Shown one piece after another: positions 23,872-32,148 of a stretch of DNA of 64,000 bases (within the stretch, counting starts at the first letter, position 1; every line of letters begins with the position of its first letter). A program made the position numbers and the translations under genes. The notes under the pieces were generated by a model. The model did no database searches. It saw only the letters and a program-made list of their open reading frames with translations, and had not been told where the DNA came from. This DNA is from Runella defluvii (lineage in GTDB: Bacteria > Bacteroidota > Bacteroidia > Cytophagales > Spirosomataceae): NCBI RefSeq assembly GCF_014195535.1, contig NZ_JACIBY010000004.1, forward strand, positions 29,509-93,508, written 5' to 3'.

Positions 23872-25269
23872 TTATTTTTTCTTGTCTTTACGCGCTTTGT
23901 ATTCCTTAAATCGGTTTTCGTACTCCTTGATTTGCTCGGGGGTAAAGCGGTTGAGGTAGGTCTCTGGCAAAGCGAGGAGTTCGGGCGCTAATTTAGGAGC
24001 GGTGTCGATTAACTTATTGCGACCACCCGCATTTTTGGTTAAGTCAAAAACATCGTAAAGCTCTCCCGCCACCGTATAGGCTTTGTACGAAAGCTTGTTG
24101 CCATCGACCGAAATGATTTGGTACAACTGCGTGTTAGAACCTGCTCTGTCCATCCAGTCTTGCAAGCCAATCGTGTACATTTTAGGCCCGCTCACCGACA
24201 CTACATAGATAGGGCCATCGGGGTATTTACGGCTTTGCCCCAAAGGCATGTTAAGCCCACGCCCGTAGGTGTGGTCATGGCCTTGTAAAACCAAATCGAC
24301 GTTGTATTTTTTGTAAATAGGTTCCATTTTTAAACGCCATTCATCGTTGTTACGCCCGTTGGCAGTCGAATAAATTGGGTGGTGGTGCGTTACAATTGTC
24401 CAACGATTGGGGTTTTTCTCCAATACGCTTACCAACCATTTGGCTTGTTCTTCCAATACGTTGGCATCAAGTAAGGCGGCTTGGGAGTTTAAAGAAACAA
24501 AACGTACGCCTTGATAATCAAAGTAATAGGCGGTTTCTTTGAGACTTGCTGGGCCATTTTCTGGTAAAACAAACGACGGCCGCCAATGGATAGATAATGA
24601 CGATTTGCCAGCGGGGTCGCGGAAATATTCGTGATTGCCTGGGCTGGCTAGGGTTGGTACCATGCCGTTGATCCAGCCGCCAGCCTCAAACCACTCGCCC
24701 CATTGCCAATCGGCGTTGGAAGTTGTGATGAGGTCGCCCGCGTGAATCATTAAGCTCACGGAAGGCATGGCTGAATACGCCCCCCGAATGGTACGCGACC
24801 AGAGCGAACGAATGTCGTTTTGGGCATCTCCAAAATACAAAAATGAGAATGGAACGGCTTGGTCGTTGGCGGTTTTGAAATGAAACCACTCGCTCCAATA
24901 TTCGCCCGCCCCCACACGGTAGCTGTATTTAGTGTTGGGTTTGAGGTTGGTAAAATGAACTGTATGATAAAGCACACGCTTGCCATCCACGACTACAGTT
25001 TCGGTAGTGGCAGGTACCAAGGTGGCTTTTTTGACAAAATCGGGCGACGCATCGGCTTCGTGAATGGCGCCAATGGCCGCAACAATGGTGGAATCCGTTC
25101 GCCAGTTGATCGACTGCGACGTGGCGGCGTTGTTTTCCTGCCAACCCATAATAACGCGGTCGGGATAAGGGGTGGGTGTGTAAGGTTTGTGCGTTTGTGC
25201 CGCGCTCGTTAGGGCTAAAAAACTGCCTACTAGGAGGCCAAAAACGCCTGATTTTTGGATAACTTTCAT
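23872..25269 (-). CDS. Purple-acid-phosphatase-like metallophosphoesterase, secreted
   Basis: A 465-residue exported enzyme (signal around VFGLLVGSFLALTSAAQ). Residues about 30-130 form a fibronectin-like PAP N-terminal domain (RVIMGWQENNAATSQSINWR, FTNLKPNTKYSYRVGAGEYW); the catalytic domain follows with FGDAQND, HAGDLIT, GNHEYF, THHHPIYS and GHDHTYGR, the full dimetal set. A longer reading frame to 25602 exists, but its extra 111 residues overlap the oxidoreductase gene and lack a signal, so the ATG at 25269 is chosen. It is the last gene of a four-gene operon (aldolase, membrane protein, oxidoreductase, phosphatase), 16 bp after its neighbour. The C-terminus is highly basic (EYKARKDKKK). 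Confidence 0.88.
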   Translation of the reverse strand: MKVIQKSGVFGLLVGSFLALTSAAQTHKPYTPTPYPDRVIMGWQENNAATSQSINWRTDSTIVAAIGAIHEADASPDFVKKATLVPATTETVVVDGKRVLYHTVHFTNLKPNTKYSYRVGAGEYWSEWFHFKTANDQAVPFSFLYFGDAQNDIRSLWSRTIRGAYSAMPSVSLMIHAGDLITTSNADWQWGEWFEAGGWINGMVPTLASPGNHEYFRDPAGKSSLSIHWRPSFVLPENGPASLKETAYYFDYQGVRFVSLNSQAALLDANVLEEQAKWLVSVLEKNPNRWTIVTHHHPIYSTANGRNNDEWRLKMEPIYKKYNVDLVLQGHDHTYGRGLNMPLGQSRKYPDGPIYVVSVSGPKMYTIGLQDWMDRAGSNTQLYQIISVDGNKLSYKAYTVAGELYDVFDLTKNAGGRNKLIDTAPKLAPELLALPETYLNRFTPEQIKEYENRFKEYKARKDKKK

Positions 25270-25285
25270 AGTAAAGGTCACTGAC

Positions 25286-26266
25286 TTATGATTGTACAAT
25301 TTGATCCATGAGGAGGTTGGCGCGGGCGCCAGTTTCACCCGTGCTTGGGCAGGTGCCTTCACCTCTGAGTTGCTGAACAATTGTTTCAATGAGAGGTTGT
25401 TGAACGTGTTCAGGGTACGGTATTTCAAAGGTTTCGGTACCTTCGGCGGTTTCAACGCGAATAGTAAAGCGCTCGAAAAATGAAAAAGTGATTTTTCCTT
25501 TTGAACCAATAAACTCTGATTCGTCGAGGCGTTGTTCGGGGTTGAGCGTGTAGCACCAGCTGCCCGTTCCCAATACGCCCGACTCAAATTCAAAGGAGGC
25601 AACTACAATGTCGTCGGCTTGGTACAAGCCTGCTTGGTTTCTGCTAATGCCTTTGCCCGACGCAATAGGGCCAAAAATATATTCTAACAAGTCGAACTGG
25701 TGCGATGCCAAATCGTGGAAATGCCCTCCACCCGAAATCGCGGGGTCAACGCGCCAACGCGGTTGGGCTCCGTCCCCAATTTCCTCGGAGTAGGGGTTGT
25801 AATGAATTTGAACTTTTACCAAACGTATATCGCCAATCGCTTTTTGGTCCACCAATTCTTTGAGTTTGAGAAAATATGGCAACTGACGACGATAGTAGGC
25901 CACAAACAACGGCACACCCGTTTCGCGACTGATTTGGTTCATTTGTTCGCATTCGTCGGCACTGAGCGCCATCGGTTTTTCTACATACACGGCCTTGCCC
26001 GCTTTCATGGCCTTAGCGGCATATTCAAGGTGAACGTTGGGCGGGGTAGCAATGTAGATGGCATTGACGTCGGGGTCGTTGATAAGTTCATCGACATCGT
26101 TGTACCATTTGGGTACACCGTGACGTTGGGCATAATCGGCGGCTTTTTGGGCATCGCGACCCATGACAGCGACGAGCGATGAATGGGGCACTTTGCTAAA
26201 AGCAGGCCCACTTTTCTTTTCGGTTACGTTGCCACAACCAATCATTCCCCAGTTGATATGTTCCAT
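25286..26266 (-). CDS. Gfo/Idh/MocA-family oxidoreductase
   Basis: A 326-residue NAD(P)-dependent sugar/polyol oxidoreductase. The N-terminal Rossmann domain starts INWGMIGCGNVTEKKSGPAF and contains the family EKP motif (VYVEKPMALSADE) with its catalytic lysine; the second domain contains GGGHFHDLASHQFDLLEYIF with the conserved His-Asp pattern. Members oxidise sugars, inositols or 3-keto sugars. A TTG start at 26284 would add six residues; the ATG at 26266 is preferred. It lies third in the aldolase-membrane protein-oxidoreductase-phosphatase operon, 33 bp after the membrane protein gene. A link to the DUF1080 protein at 9.7 kb (3-keto-glycoside chemistry) is possible. Confidence 0.88.
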   Translation of the reverse strand: MEHINWGMIGCGNVTEKKSGPAFSKVPHSSLVAVMGRDAQKAADYAQRHGVPKWYNDVDELINDPDVNAIYIATPPNVHLEYAAKAMKAGKAVYVEKPMALSADECEQMNQISRETGVPLFVAYYRRQLPYFLKLKELVDQKAIGDIRLVKVQIHYNPYSEEIGDGAQPRWRVDPAISGGGHFHDLASHQFDLLEYIFGPIASGKGISRNQAGLYQADDIVVASFEFESGVLGTGSWCYTLNPEQRLDESEFIGSKGKITFSFFERFTIRVETAEGTETFEIPYPEHVQQPLIETIVQQLRGEGTCPSTGETGARANLLMDQIVQS

Positions 26267-26299
26267 AAAAGCGAAAGTTTTCAATGAATACGTTGTTGT

Positions 26300-28420
26300 T
26301 TATTTGTGCTTGGCGTTTTTAAGATTGGGCTTGGAGCGCCATGTAGCTTCAGGCCCGAAACGGGTAAAGTACGTCTTTTTATCTAATTTTTCGTACGGTG
26401 GATACGCATAAATAAAGCGATTGGTTGACAAAAAAAAGACACTGACAACGGCAACGGTACTCAGTGCGCGTATCCAGGCTTTTTTATACAAACCGCTAAA
26501 AGATTGTTGTTGAAAATGGCTAAAGGTTTCACTACTATCAAAAATAGGCTCGTGCTCGCGTGGTAAGGTCAGTAACAGGAATGAAACCAGCATGGCATTG
26601 ACGGTAATGACCCATTCGGTGAGCAAACGCGATGGATGCCAGCCAACGAGCGCGCGTTCAAAGTTGCCAATAATCATAACCCAAAGCAAGACCAGCAAAA
26701 GTAATTGTCCTTTGCCCAACCACGTTTTGGGGAATAAAGCAAGGGGCTCTTTGAAATGGCGTTTGAGGAGGAAGGCAAACAAGGCTACCAGCAGCAACCA
26801 CGTCAGTCGAAACCAACCTTCGGGCGTAAAATGGAGAAAATCAATGTAAGGGAGGCGGCCCAAATAGGGGACATCCCAAAGCGCAGGGACGGTTTCGGTA
26901 CTTCCGTCGGAAAGTGTGATAGCCTGAGTCCAAACTTCTTGGTTGAGTCGTTCGCCCCATTCACTAACATTTTTAAATAGGTTGACGTACGTAATTCCGA
27001 GTAATACAAAAAGCGTCATTCCGCCCAATGCCCATTTTTCAGCCGACGTTTTTTGCGGTGAAGGGGCTGATAAAGGCAGACGTGCCGCTAAGATGGCAAA
27101 CAAAGCCGCGATGGCAATGCCATTGACGAAACCATAGCTTTGTTCCAAGAAACTATGCCAGTTTTGTTGTTGCCAATTGCTCCAAAGCGCCAGTTGTTGA
27201 GTTTCGGTAGCAGGTAAAATTCGGGGACTTCCAAAGGCCATCAAGAGTTGTTTTATCCACTGAATGCCCGAAAAACCCAGCCCACCTATCGTGCCGCAAA
27301 CAATGGATGCAAACGCTACTGATTGGTAACCATTACGTCGCATCCAGAGAATCATTCCTACAAATACGCCCGTAATCCCTGCCCAGTCGTCGCTGCGCGG
27401 AGGTGTCATGCGCAAACCGCCAATGGACGTAAAAAAAAGGCTTCCTAGCACGGGGAAAATCAGAAACGAAACCAGCCACCCGCCTGCCATATATACAATG
27501 AGTGAAGAGCCATCGCGGAATTTGCCGAAACGATTAAAATAAAAGGTAATGCCTACCACGGCTCCGATGAACCAACCGACGTGCTGGGGGTAATCGCCAA
27601 ACCATTGAGGCCAGTTGTTCAGGAAGTTATGGGCGTCAAAGGCCACTTTTTTCGTTTCGGGGTCGATGTAGGTAGGGTCTCCCAGCGTATAGGTAAGCGC
27701 AGCGGCAAGCGATGGTAATACCCCCGTTTTTTGTAAAACCCATTGCCCTACTAAACCCACGAGCGCACCGCCTAGCAAGCAGAGCGGCAACCAAAAGCTC
27801 TTTTTGAAACGTTGTTCCCACGTATCGTACAAACCCGCCGCGAGTAGTGCAAAAAAGGCAGGTAGGTAGTCGGCATCAAACCAGTAAAGCGGGCTTTTGT
27901 GCCGTGACCAAGTATGGTCAAATGCAATGCCCGACTGTAGCCAGTTGGCAACAGGATCTTCGATGAGGTCTAAGACGAGCCAAGTCGCAAATAACCACCA
28001 AATGGGTTTTGTCAGGCGAATAAGGGTCGATTTGTCGGCAGCAGCGGCTAGTGCCGTTCCTGCACCTCCCAAGGCGGCCCACAAAAAACCAATGTAGAAC
28101 AAGGTGACATAACCGTAGAGTTGAGAAGGGGCGTGGCCGCTTTCGGTGGATGAAATGACTTGCATGTACGAAATGGAACCTCCAAATCCCCAACCAATTG
28201 CTCCAAAAAAAGCAAAATAGAGTACTTTTTCGCGCCAGTCGGGGCGACCAGAAAGCAAACAACCCGTGATGGCCGCCAAACATCCTGCAAAAGCAGCGCC
28301 ATATTCATGTCCGAAGTTTCCGCGGATACCCCAACCAATGCCCAACGAAAGTCCTACCGTTACAAACGTTGACAGTCGCCGACTAGGGGTTGGGGTTGAT
28401 GTAAAAAGTGACGTTAACAT
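26300..28420 (-). CDS. Large multi-spanning membrane protein, FGHEYGAA/TPPRS family
   Basis: A 706-residue inner-membrane protein with roughly 15-17 hydrophobic segments, paralogous in its signatures to the 435-residue protein at 4651-5958. GIRGNFGHEYGAA is at 31-43, GAIGWGFGGSISY at 73-85 and MTPPRSDDWAG at 338-348; the 435-residue protein has the same order with a shorter gap between the last two (about 120 versus 295 residues), so the larger version carries an insertion. The C-terminal half has further helices and ends basic (PNLKNAKHK). It lies between an HpaI-type aldolase (17 bp upstream) and a Gfo/Idh oxidoreductase, which suggests a sugar-acid or glycoside transporter or membrane enzyme. 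No known family recognised. Confidence 0.75.
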   Translation of the reverse strand: MLTSLFTSTPTPSRRLSTFVTVGLSLGIGWGIRGNFGHEYGAAFAGCLAAITGCLLSGRPDWREKVLYFAFFGAIGWGFGGSISYMQVISSTESGHAPSQLYGYVTLFYIGFLWAALGGAGTALAAAADKSTLIRLTKPIWWLFATWLVLDLIEDPVANWLQSGIAFDHTWSRHKSPLYWFDADYLPAFFALLAAGLYDTWEQRFKKSFWLPLCLLGGALVGLVGQWVLQKTGVLPSLAAALTYTLGDPTYIDPETKKVAFDAHNFLNNWPQWFGDYPQHVGWFIGAVVGITFYFNRFGKFRDGSSLIVYMAGGWLVSFLIFPVLGSLFFTSIGGLRMTPPRSDDWAGITGVFVGMILWMRRNGYQSVAFASIVCGTIGGLGFSGIQWIKQLLMAFGSPRILPATETQQLALWSNWQQQNWHSFLEQSYGFVNGIAIAALFAILAARLPLSAPSPQKTSAEKWALGGMTLFVLLGITYVNLFKNVSEWGERLNQEVWTQAITLSDGSTETVPALWDVPYLGRLPYIDFLHFTPEGWFRLTWLLLVALFAFLLKRHFKEPLALFPKTWLGKGQLLLLVLLWVMIIGNFERALVGWHPSRLLTEWVITVNAMLVSFLLLTLPREHEPIFDSSETFSHFQQQSFSGLYKKAWIRALSTVAVVSVFFLSTNRFIYAYPPYEKLDKKTYFTRFGPEATWRSKPNLKNAKHK

Positions 28421-28437
28421 GCCGATGGGAGGTTACG

Positions 28438-29250
28438 TCAGATGACTAAATTGGGGGAATCATCGGATTGAACGGTGTCTCCAACGGCTTGTTTAATCAC
28501 CGAAAGGTCATGACGGAGGCGTTGGGTAAAGAGGGCAATGTCAAAACTATGCACCACAATATTGGCCCCTTCGTTGATCCATTTGATTTGGCGCTCGGGT
28601 TCCAGCGAAAAATGAATGCCAATCGCGAGTCCATGGGCGCGGGTTTTATGAATGATGGTGCGAACGGCTTCCTCAAAAACGGGATGGTCGTACTGCTCGG
28701 GTAAGCCCAGACTCACCGACAAATCGTGCGGGCCAATGAACACGGCATCTAAGCCTTTGACCGACAATAAATCGTCGAGGCGTTCGAGGGCAGGCACACT
28801 TTCGATGTTGGCAATACAAATGTTGGCGGCGTTGTGGTTGGCAATATACTGCGCGAGTTCGGCAGGCATTTCTGCGCCTTCGTGGAGGTATTGGTGCAGC
28901 ACTTCGCCTTTCAGTGGGCGGTACTTTACGCCACCTACCAGCTCGCGAATTTGGGTGACGGATTCTAAATATGGTGCAACCACTCCCAACGCGCCGCCGT
29001 CAATCACTTGGCAAGCCAAAAATGGGTCGGGGCTAGGAATACGAACGATGGGCGTTATGTCCAAAGCGCGGAAAATTTGGCACATTTTGGCCAATTCGCC
29101 ACGGTCTAGCGGAATGTGTTCGGTATCAATAAATACAAAATCAAGCCCTACTTTTTTGAGCGCCGCAGGCCACATAGGTGAGGTGGACGTAAAGCAAGTG
29201 CCATAGACATTTTGGCCGTTTTGTAGTTTTTGGAGTAAGCTAAGGGTCAT
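28438..29250 (-). CDS. HpaI/HpcH-family class II aldolase
   Basis: A 270-residue metal-dependent aldolase of the HpaI/GarL (2-keto-3-deoxy sugar acid) family. It shows LDFVFIDTEHIPLDRGELA, the RIPSPDPFLACQVIDGGALG substrate loop, the metal-binding MLAIQ-type strand NICIANIESVPALERLDD (Glu) and AVFIGPHDLSVSLG (Asp). Reactions are reversible aldol cleavages giving pyruvate and an aldehyde. As first gene of the operon leading to the membrane protein, oxidoreductase and phosphatase, it points to catabolism of a sugar acid. The 162 bp upstream separate it from the divergent glycosyltransferase gene; no clear operator seen. Confidence 0.88.
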   Translation of the reverse strand: MTLSLLQKLQNGQNVYGTCFTSTSPMWPAALKKVGLDFVFIDTEHIPLDRGELAKMCQIFRALDITPIVRIPSPDPFLACQVIDGGALGVVAPYLESVTQIRELVGGVKYRPLKGEVLHQYLHEGAEMPAELAQYIANHNAANICIANIESVPALERLDDLLSVKGLDAVFIGPHDLSVSLGLPEQYDHPVFEEAVRTIIHKTRAHGLAIGIHFSLEPERQIKWINEGANIVVHSFDIALFTQRLRHDLSVIKQAVGDTVQSDDSPNLVI

Positions 29251-29412
29251 GGTTGGAATCTGAAAAGGAAGTGTTTCTTAATAACAACGGTAGAAGTAAT
29301 ACGTTTGGGGCAAAGGATGAGGCTATTTATATGAGAATCTATTTTGGCACGTTTATTGGGAAAAGGTAATTTATTCACCAAAGGTGAGCAACATCAATAA
29401 CTGTAAAAGACA

Positions 29413-30444
29413 ATGGAAGCACCGAAAGAATTTGTAGCTTTGCTTCGAGATACACAAATGATTTTGGACAGTATGCCTGACGAAGCCCTCGATATATCGG
29501 TGGTTATACCACTTTTCAACGAAGAAGAATCTCTACCTGAACTTACTGCGTGGATAAAACGCGTGATGGATGAGCACCAATTTAGCTACGAAGTGTTGCT
29601 TATCGACGACGGAAGTTCCGACGATTCTTGGTCAATCATTCAAAAATTGGCGGTCGATAATCCGAGTATCAAAGGAATTCGTTTCAACCGCAACTATGGC
29701 AAAACGCCTGCTTTGCAAACGGGTTTTCAGGTGGTAAAAGGCAAAGTGGTCATTACGATGGACGCCGACCTCCAAGATAGTCCCGACGAAATTCCAGAGC
29801 TATACCGAATGATTACCGAAGACGGGTACGATTTGGTGTCGGGCTGGAAACAAAAACGGTATGATCCGCTTAGTAAGACGCTTCCTACGAAGTTGTTTAA
29901 TGCCGTAACGCGCAGTATTTCAGGGGTATATCTTCACGATTTTAACTGCGGATTGAAAGCCTATAAACAGCGAGTGGTAAAAAATATCACACTTTATGGC
30001 GAAATGCACCGCTACATTCCTGTGGTGGCTAAGTGGAATGGTTTCCGTAAAATCGGGGAAAAAGTGGTGCAACACCGCGCTCGTAAATACGGAAGCACGA
30101 AGTTTGGTTTAGAGCGTTTTGTCAATGGCTTTTTGGACTTACTTTCGATTACGTTTGTTCACCGCTTTAGCAAAGCGCCGATGCACTTCTTTGGCCTGTG
30201 GGGAACGCTCTCGTTTCTGATTGGTTTTTTGATTACGACGGGGTTGATTATCAAGAAATTGTACTTGATTTATACCCACGAACCTTATCGAAATGTGACC
30301 GAAAATCCGCTGTTTTACTTGGCGTTGGTTGCCATAGTCATCGGATTTCAACTTTTTCTAGCAGGGTTTTTAGGCGAAATGATGGTGAAGCAACATACCG
30401 TCAAACAACCCGATTATCTGGTTTCGGAACAGATTGGAGTTTAG
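29413..30444 (+). CDS. Family 2 glycosyltransferase, DPM1/GtrB-like, with two C-terminal membrane helices
   Basis: A 343-residue membrane-associated glycosyltransferase. GT-A domain (about 25-250): ISVVIPLFNEEESLPEL, LLIDDGSSDDSW, the metal-binding MDADLQDSPDEIPE and a later YGSTKFGLERFVNG. Two hydrophobic helices follow (about 255-280 and 300-325), as in polyprenyl-phosphate glucosyl/mannosyltransferases such as GtrB and ArnC. It probably loads a sugar onto undecaprenyl phosphate for transfer outside the membrane. Divergent from the aldolase operon; followed by the 104-bp repeat array. The GT-C-like protein at 57053-58153 could be a partner but is 27 kb away. Confidence 0.88.
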   Translation: MEAPKEFVALLRDTQMILDSMPDEALDISVVIPLFNEEESLPELTAWIKRVMDEHQFSYEVLLIDDGSSDDSWSIIQKLAVDNPSIKGIRFNRNYGKTPALQTGFQVVKGKVVITMDADLQDSPDEIPELYRMITEDGYDLVSGWKQKRYDPLSKTLPTKLFNAVTRSISGVYLHDFNCGLKAYKQRVVKNITLYGEMHRYIPVVAKWNGFRKIGEKVVQHRARKYGSTKFGLERFVNGFLDLLSITFVHRFSKAPMHFFGLWGTLSFLIGFLITTGLIIKKLYLIYTHEPYRNVTENPLFYLALVAIVIGFQLFLAGFLGEMMVKQHTVKQPDYLVSEQIGV

Positions 30445-30447
30445 CGT

Positions 30448-30960
30448 GTGGTTGGTTACTTATAGCCAACCTGAGGTTGCTCCCCGCAGAACTTACCAAG
30501 TTTTTGAAAAACCTTGAGCGTCAGATTTAAGAATCTGACGTCACTTGTCGTGTGGTTGGTTACTTATAACCAACCTGAGGTTGCTTACAACCGAATTTAC
30601 CAAGGTTTTGAAAAACCTTGAGCGTCAGATTTGAGAATCTTACGTCACTTGCCGTGAAGTTGGTTACTTATAACCAACCTGAGGTTGCTCACAACCTAAT
30701 TTGCCAAGTTTTTGAGAAACCTTGAGCGTCAGATTTGAGAATCTGACGGCACTTGTTGTGTGGTTGGTTACTTATAACCAACCTGAGGTTGCTCCCCGCA
30801 TAGTTTACCAAGGTTTTGAGAAACCTTGAGCGTCAGATTTGAGAATCTGACGTCACTTGTCGTGTGGTTGGTTCCTTATAACCAACCTGAGGTTGCTCAC
30901 AACCGAATTTACCAAGGTTTTGAGAAACCTTGAGCGTCAGATTTGAGAATCTGACGGCAC
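30448..30960. repeat. Tandem array, five units of 104 bp, each with several hairpins
   Basis: The phrase GTTGGTTACT recurs at 30451, 30555, 30659, 30763 and (as GTTGGTTCCT) 30867, an exact 104-bp spacing. Each unit holds four small hairpins: TTGGTTA-CTTA-TAACCAA, CAACC-TGA-GGTTG, AAGGTTT-TGAG-AAACCTT and GTCAGATT-TGAG-AATCTGAC. Copies differ by scattered substitutions (for example CTTACG for CTGACG in the second), including a few that break pairing. The array fills the 520 bp between the glycosyltransferase stop and a terminator; there is no long open frame. The TGAG loop links it to hairpins elsewhere in the window. Confidence 0.9.
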
Positions 30961-30962
30961 CA

Positions 30963-30996
30963 AAAAAAGCGCAGAACGAGTTTCTGCGCTTTTTTT
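30963..30996 (+). terminator. Rho-independent terminator after the repeat array
   Basis: AAAAAAGCGCAGAA (30963-30976) pairs with TTCTGCGCTTTTTT (30982-30995) around CGAGT. It closes the glycosyltransferase transcription unit, which implies the 104-bp repeats are transcribed as its 3' untranslated region. Confidence 0.85.
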
Positions 30997-31076
30997 GAAA
31001 AATAAAAACGACCTATGTAGTTGAAATTTAAAATTATATAGCTTTCTTGCATATAAATAAATCCTTAAATCCCAAA

Positions 31077-32078
31077 ATGATGATTTCTTATTTGCTAAGT
31101 TTGGTTTGTGGCCTTTACGGTGGCGGAGCCACTCAGGAAGTTGCCCAAGTAGAAAATCACTCAGTACGAATTGTCGGCAGTTTTCGCGACAATACCACTA
31201 AAGATTTTCTCAAAAAAAGCACGATTCGCGCGGTGTTCAAGTCGGGAAAACAACTGACGTACGAAACCAATGCCAATGGGGTGTATGAAATTGTAGTGCC
31301 CGATTCGACCCAATTTCTAACCTTTGATTCGGAAGGGTACCGTACCCATACGATTCCTGTCACGTTTATTGGGAAAATTTCGAGCAAAGCGACTTTTTCC
31401 ATTCAGCCTGAAATGGTGCTAACAAAAGACTCGCTCCAAGTTTCGGAGAGTCCTTCTCAATTATTGTATGTGTCTTTTCTTTTTCCCGATGGAATGGATG
31501 TCAATCATTTAATTACGAGAAATAACTCCAAGGCTTTTACCAGTTTTGACTATCGTAAAACGTATAATAAAGGCAAACATTTGTCATGGCATGCCACCGA
31601 GTTATCTAAAGGTATATACGAATATAAATCGACGACGCCTGAAGGAAAAAAGCTGTATTACAAGCAATTTGAGGTAAAAGAAGGGTATAATTTTATGGAA
31701 GTTACGCCCCAGCCAGAAGAATCACTTTCACCGCCAGCGGTGGCATTAACCGACCAAGTGTTGTACTTTTCACAGAGTACGTATGAGTTGAGTGAAGAGG
31801 TGAAAACGAATTTGGATGCGATAAGTAAAGCCTTGGTTGCTCAACCACAGACCAAATTACAAATCACGGGTCATACCGATAACGTGGGAGAGTCTGATAA
31901 AAACCTCATTTTGTCGGAATACCGCGCCAAAGTAGTAGCGAGTTATTTGGAACAAAAGGGCGTTTCAGCAAGTCAATTGGTGGTAGAATGGAAGGGAGCA
32001 GCTGCGCCTGCAGTGTCAAATGACGCAGAAGATAACAAAATAAAAAATCGCCGAGTGGAGCTGAAGGTAATTCCGTGA
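31077..32078 (+). CDS. OmpA-family protein with N-terminal regulatory-like domain
   Basis: A 333-residue exported protein. A short signal (MMISYLLSLVCGLYGGGATQ) is followed by a carboxypeptidase-regulatory-like beta domain (about 30-125: VRIVGSFRDNTTKDFLKKST, YEIVVPDSTQFLTFDSEGYR), a linker, and a C-terminal OmpA peptidoglycan-binding domain (about 230-333: VLYFSQSTYELSEEVKTNL, LQITGHTDNVGESDKNLILS, NRRVELKVI). It probably tethers the envelope to peptidoglycan. A TTG at 31047 extends the frame by ten codons, but the ATG at 31077 (or the adjacent one at 31080) is chosen. Monocistronic; a terminator lies just upstream. Confidence 0.85.
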   Translation: MMISYLLSLVCGLYGGGATQEVAQVENHSVRIVGSFRDNTTKDFLKKSTIRAVFKSGKQLTYETNANGVYEIVVPDSTQFLTFDSEGYRTHTIPVTFIGKISSKATFSIQPEMVLTKDSLQVSESPSQLLYVSFLFPDGMDVNHLITRNNSKAFTSFDYRKTYNKGKHLSWHATELSKGIYEYKSTTPEGKKLYYKQFEVKEGYNFMEVTPQPEESLSPPAVALTDQVLYFSQSTYELSEEVKTNLDAISKALVAQPQTKLQITGHTDNVGESDKNLILSEYRAKVVASYLEQKGVSASQLVVEWKGAAAPAVSNDAEDNKIKNRRVELKVIP

Positions 32079-32148
32079 TAGGTTTAAATTGAAAGGTGTG
32101 ATGCAGAGACGCAACCAATTATGCCTTGCGTCTCTGCGTTAAAATCCT

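Noticed and set aside
25270..25602. N-terminal extension of the purple-acid-phosphatase-like protein
   Set aside because: The extra 111 residues overlap the oxidoreductase gene and precede a perfectly good signal peptide starting at 25269.
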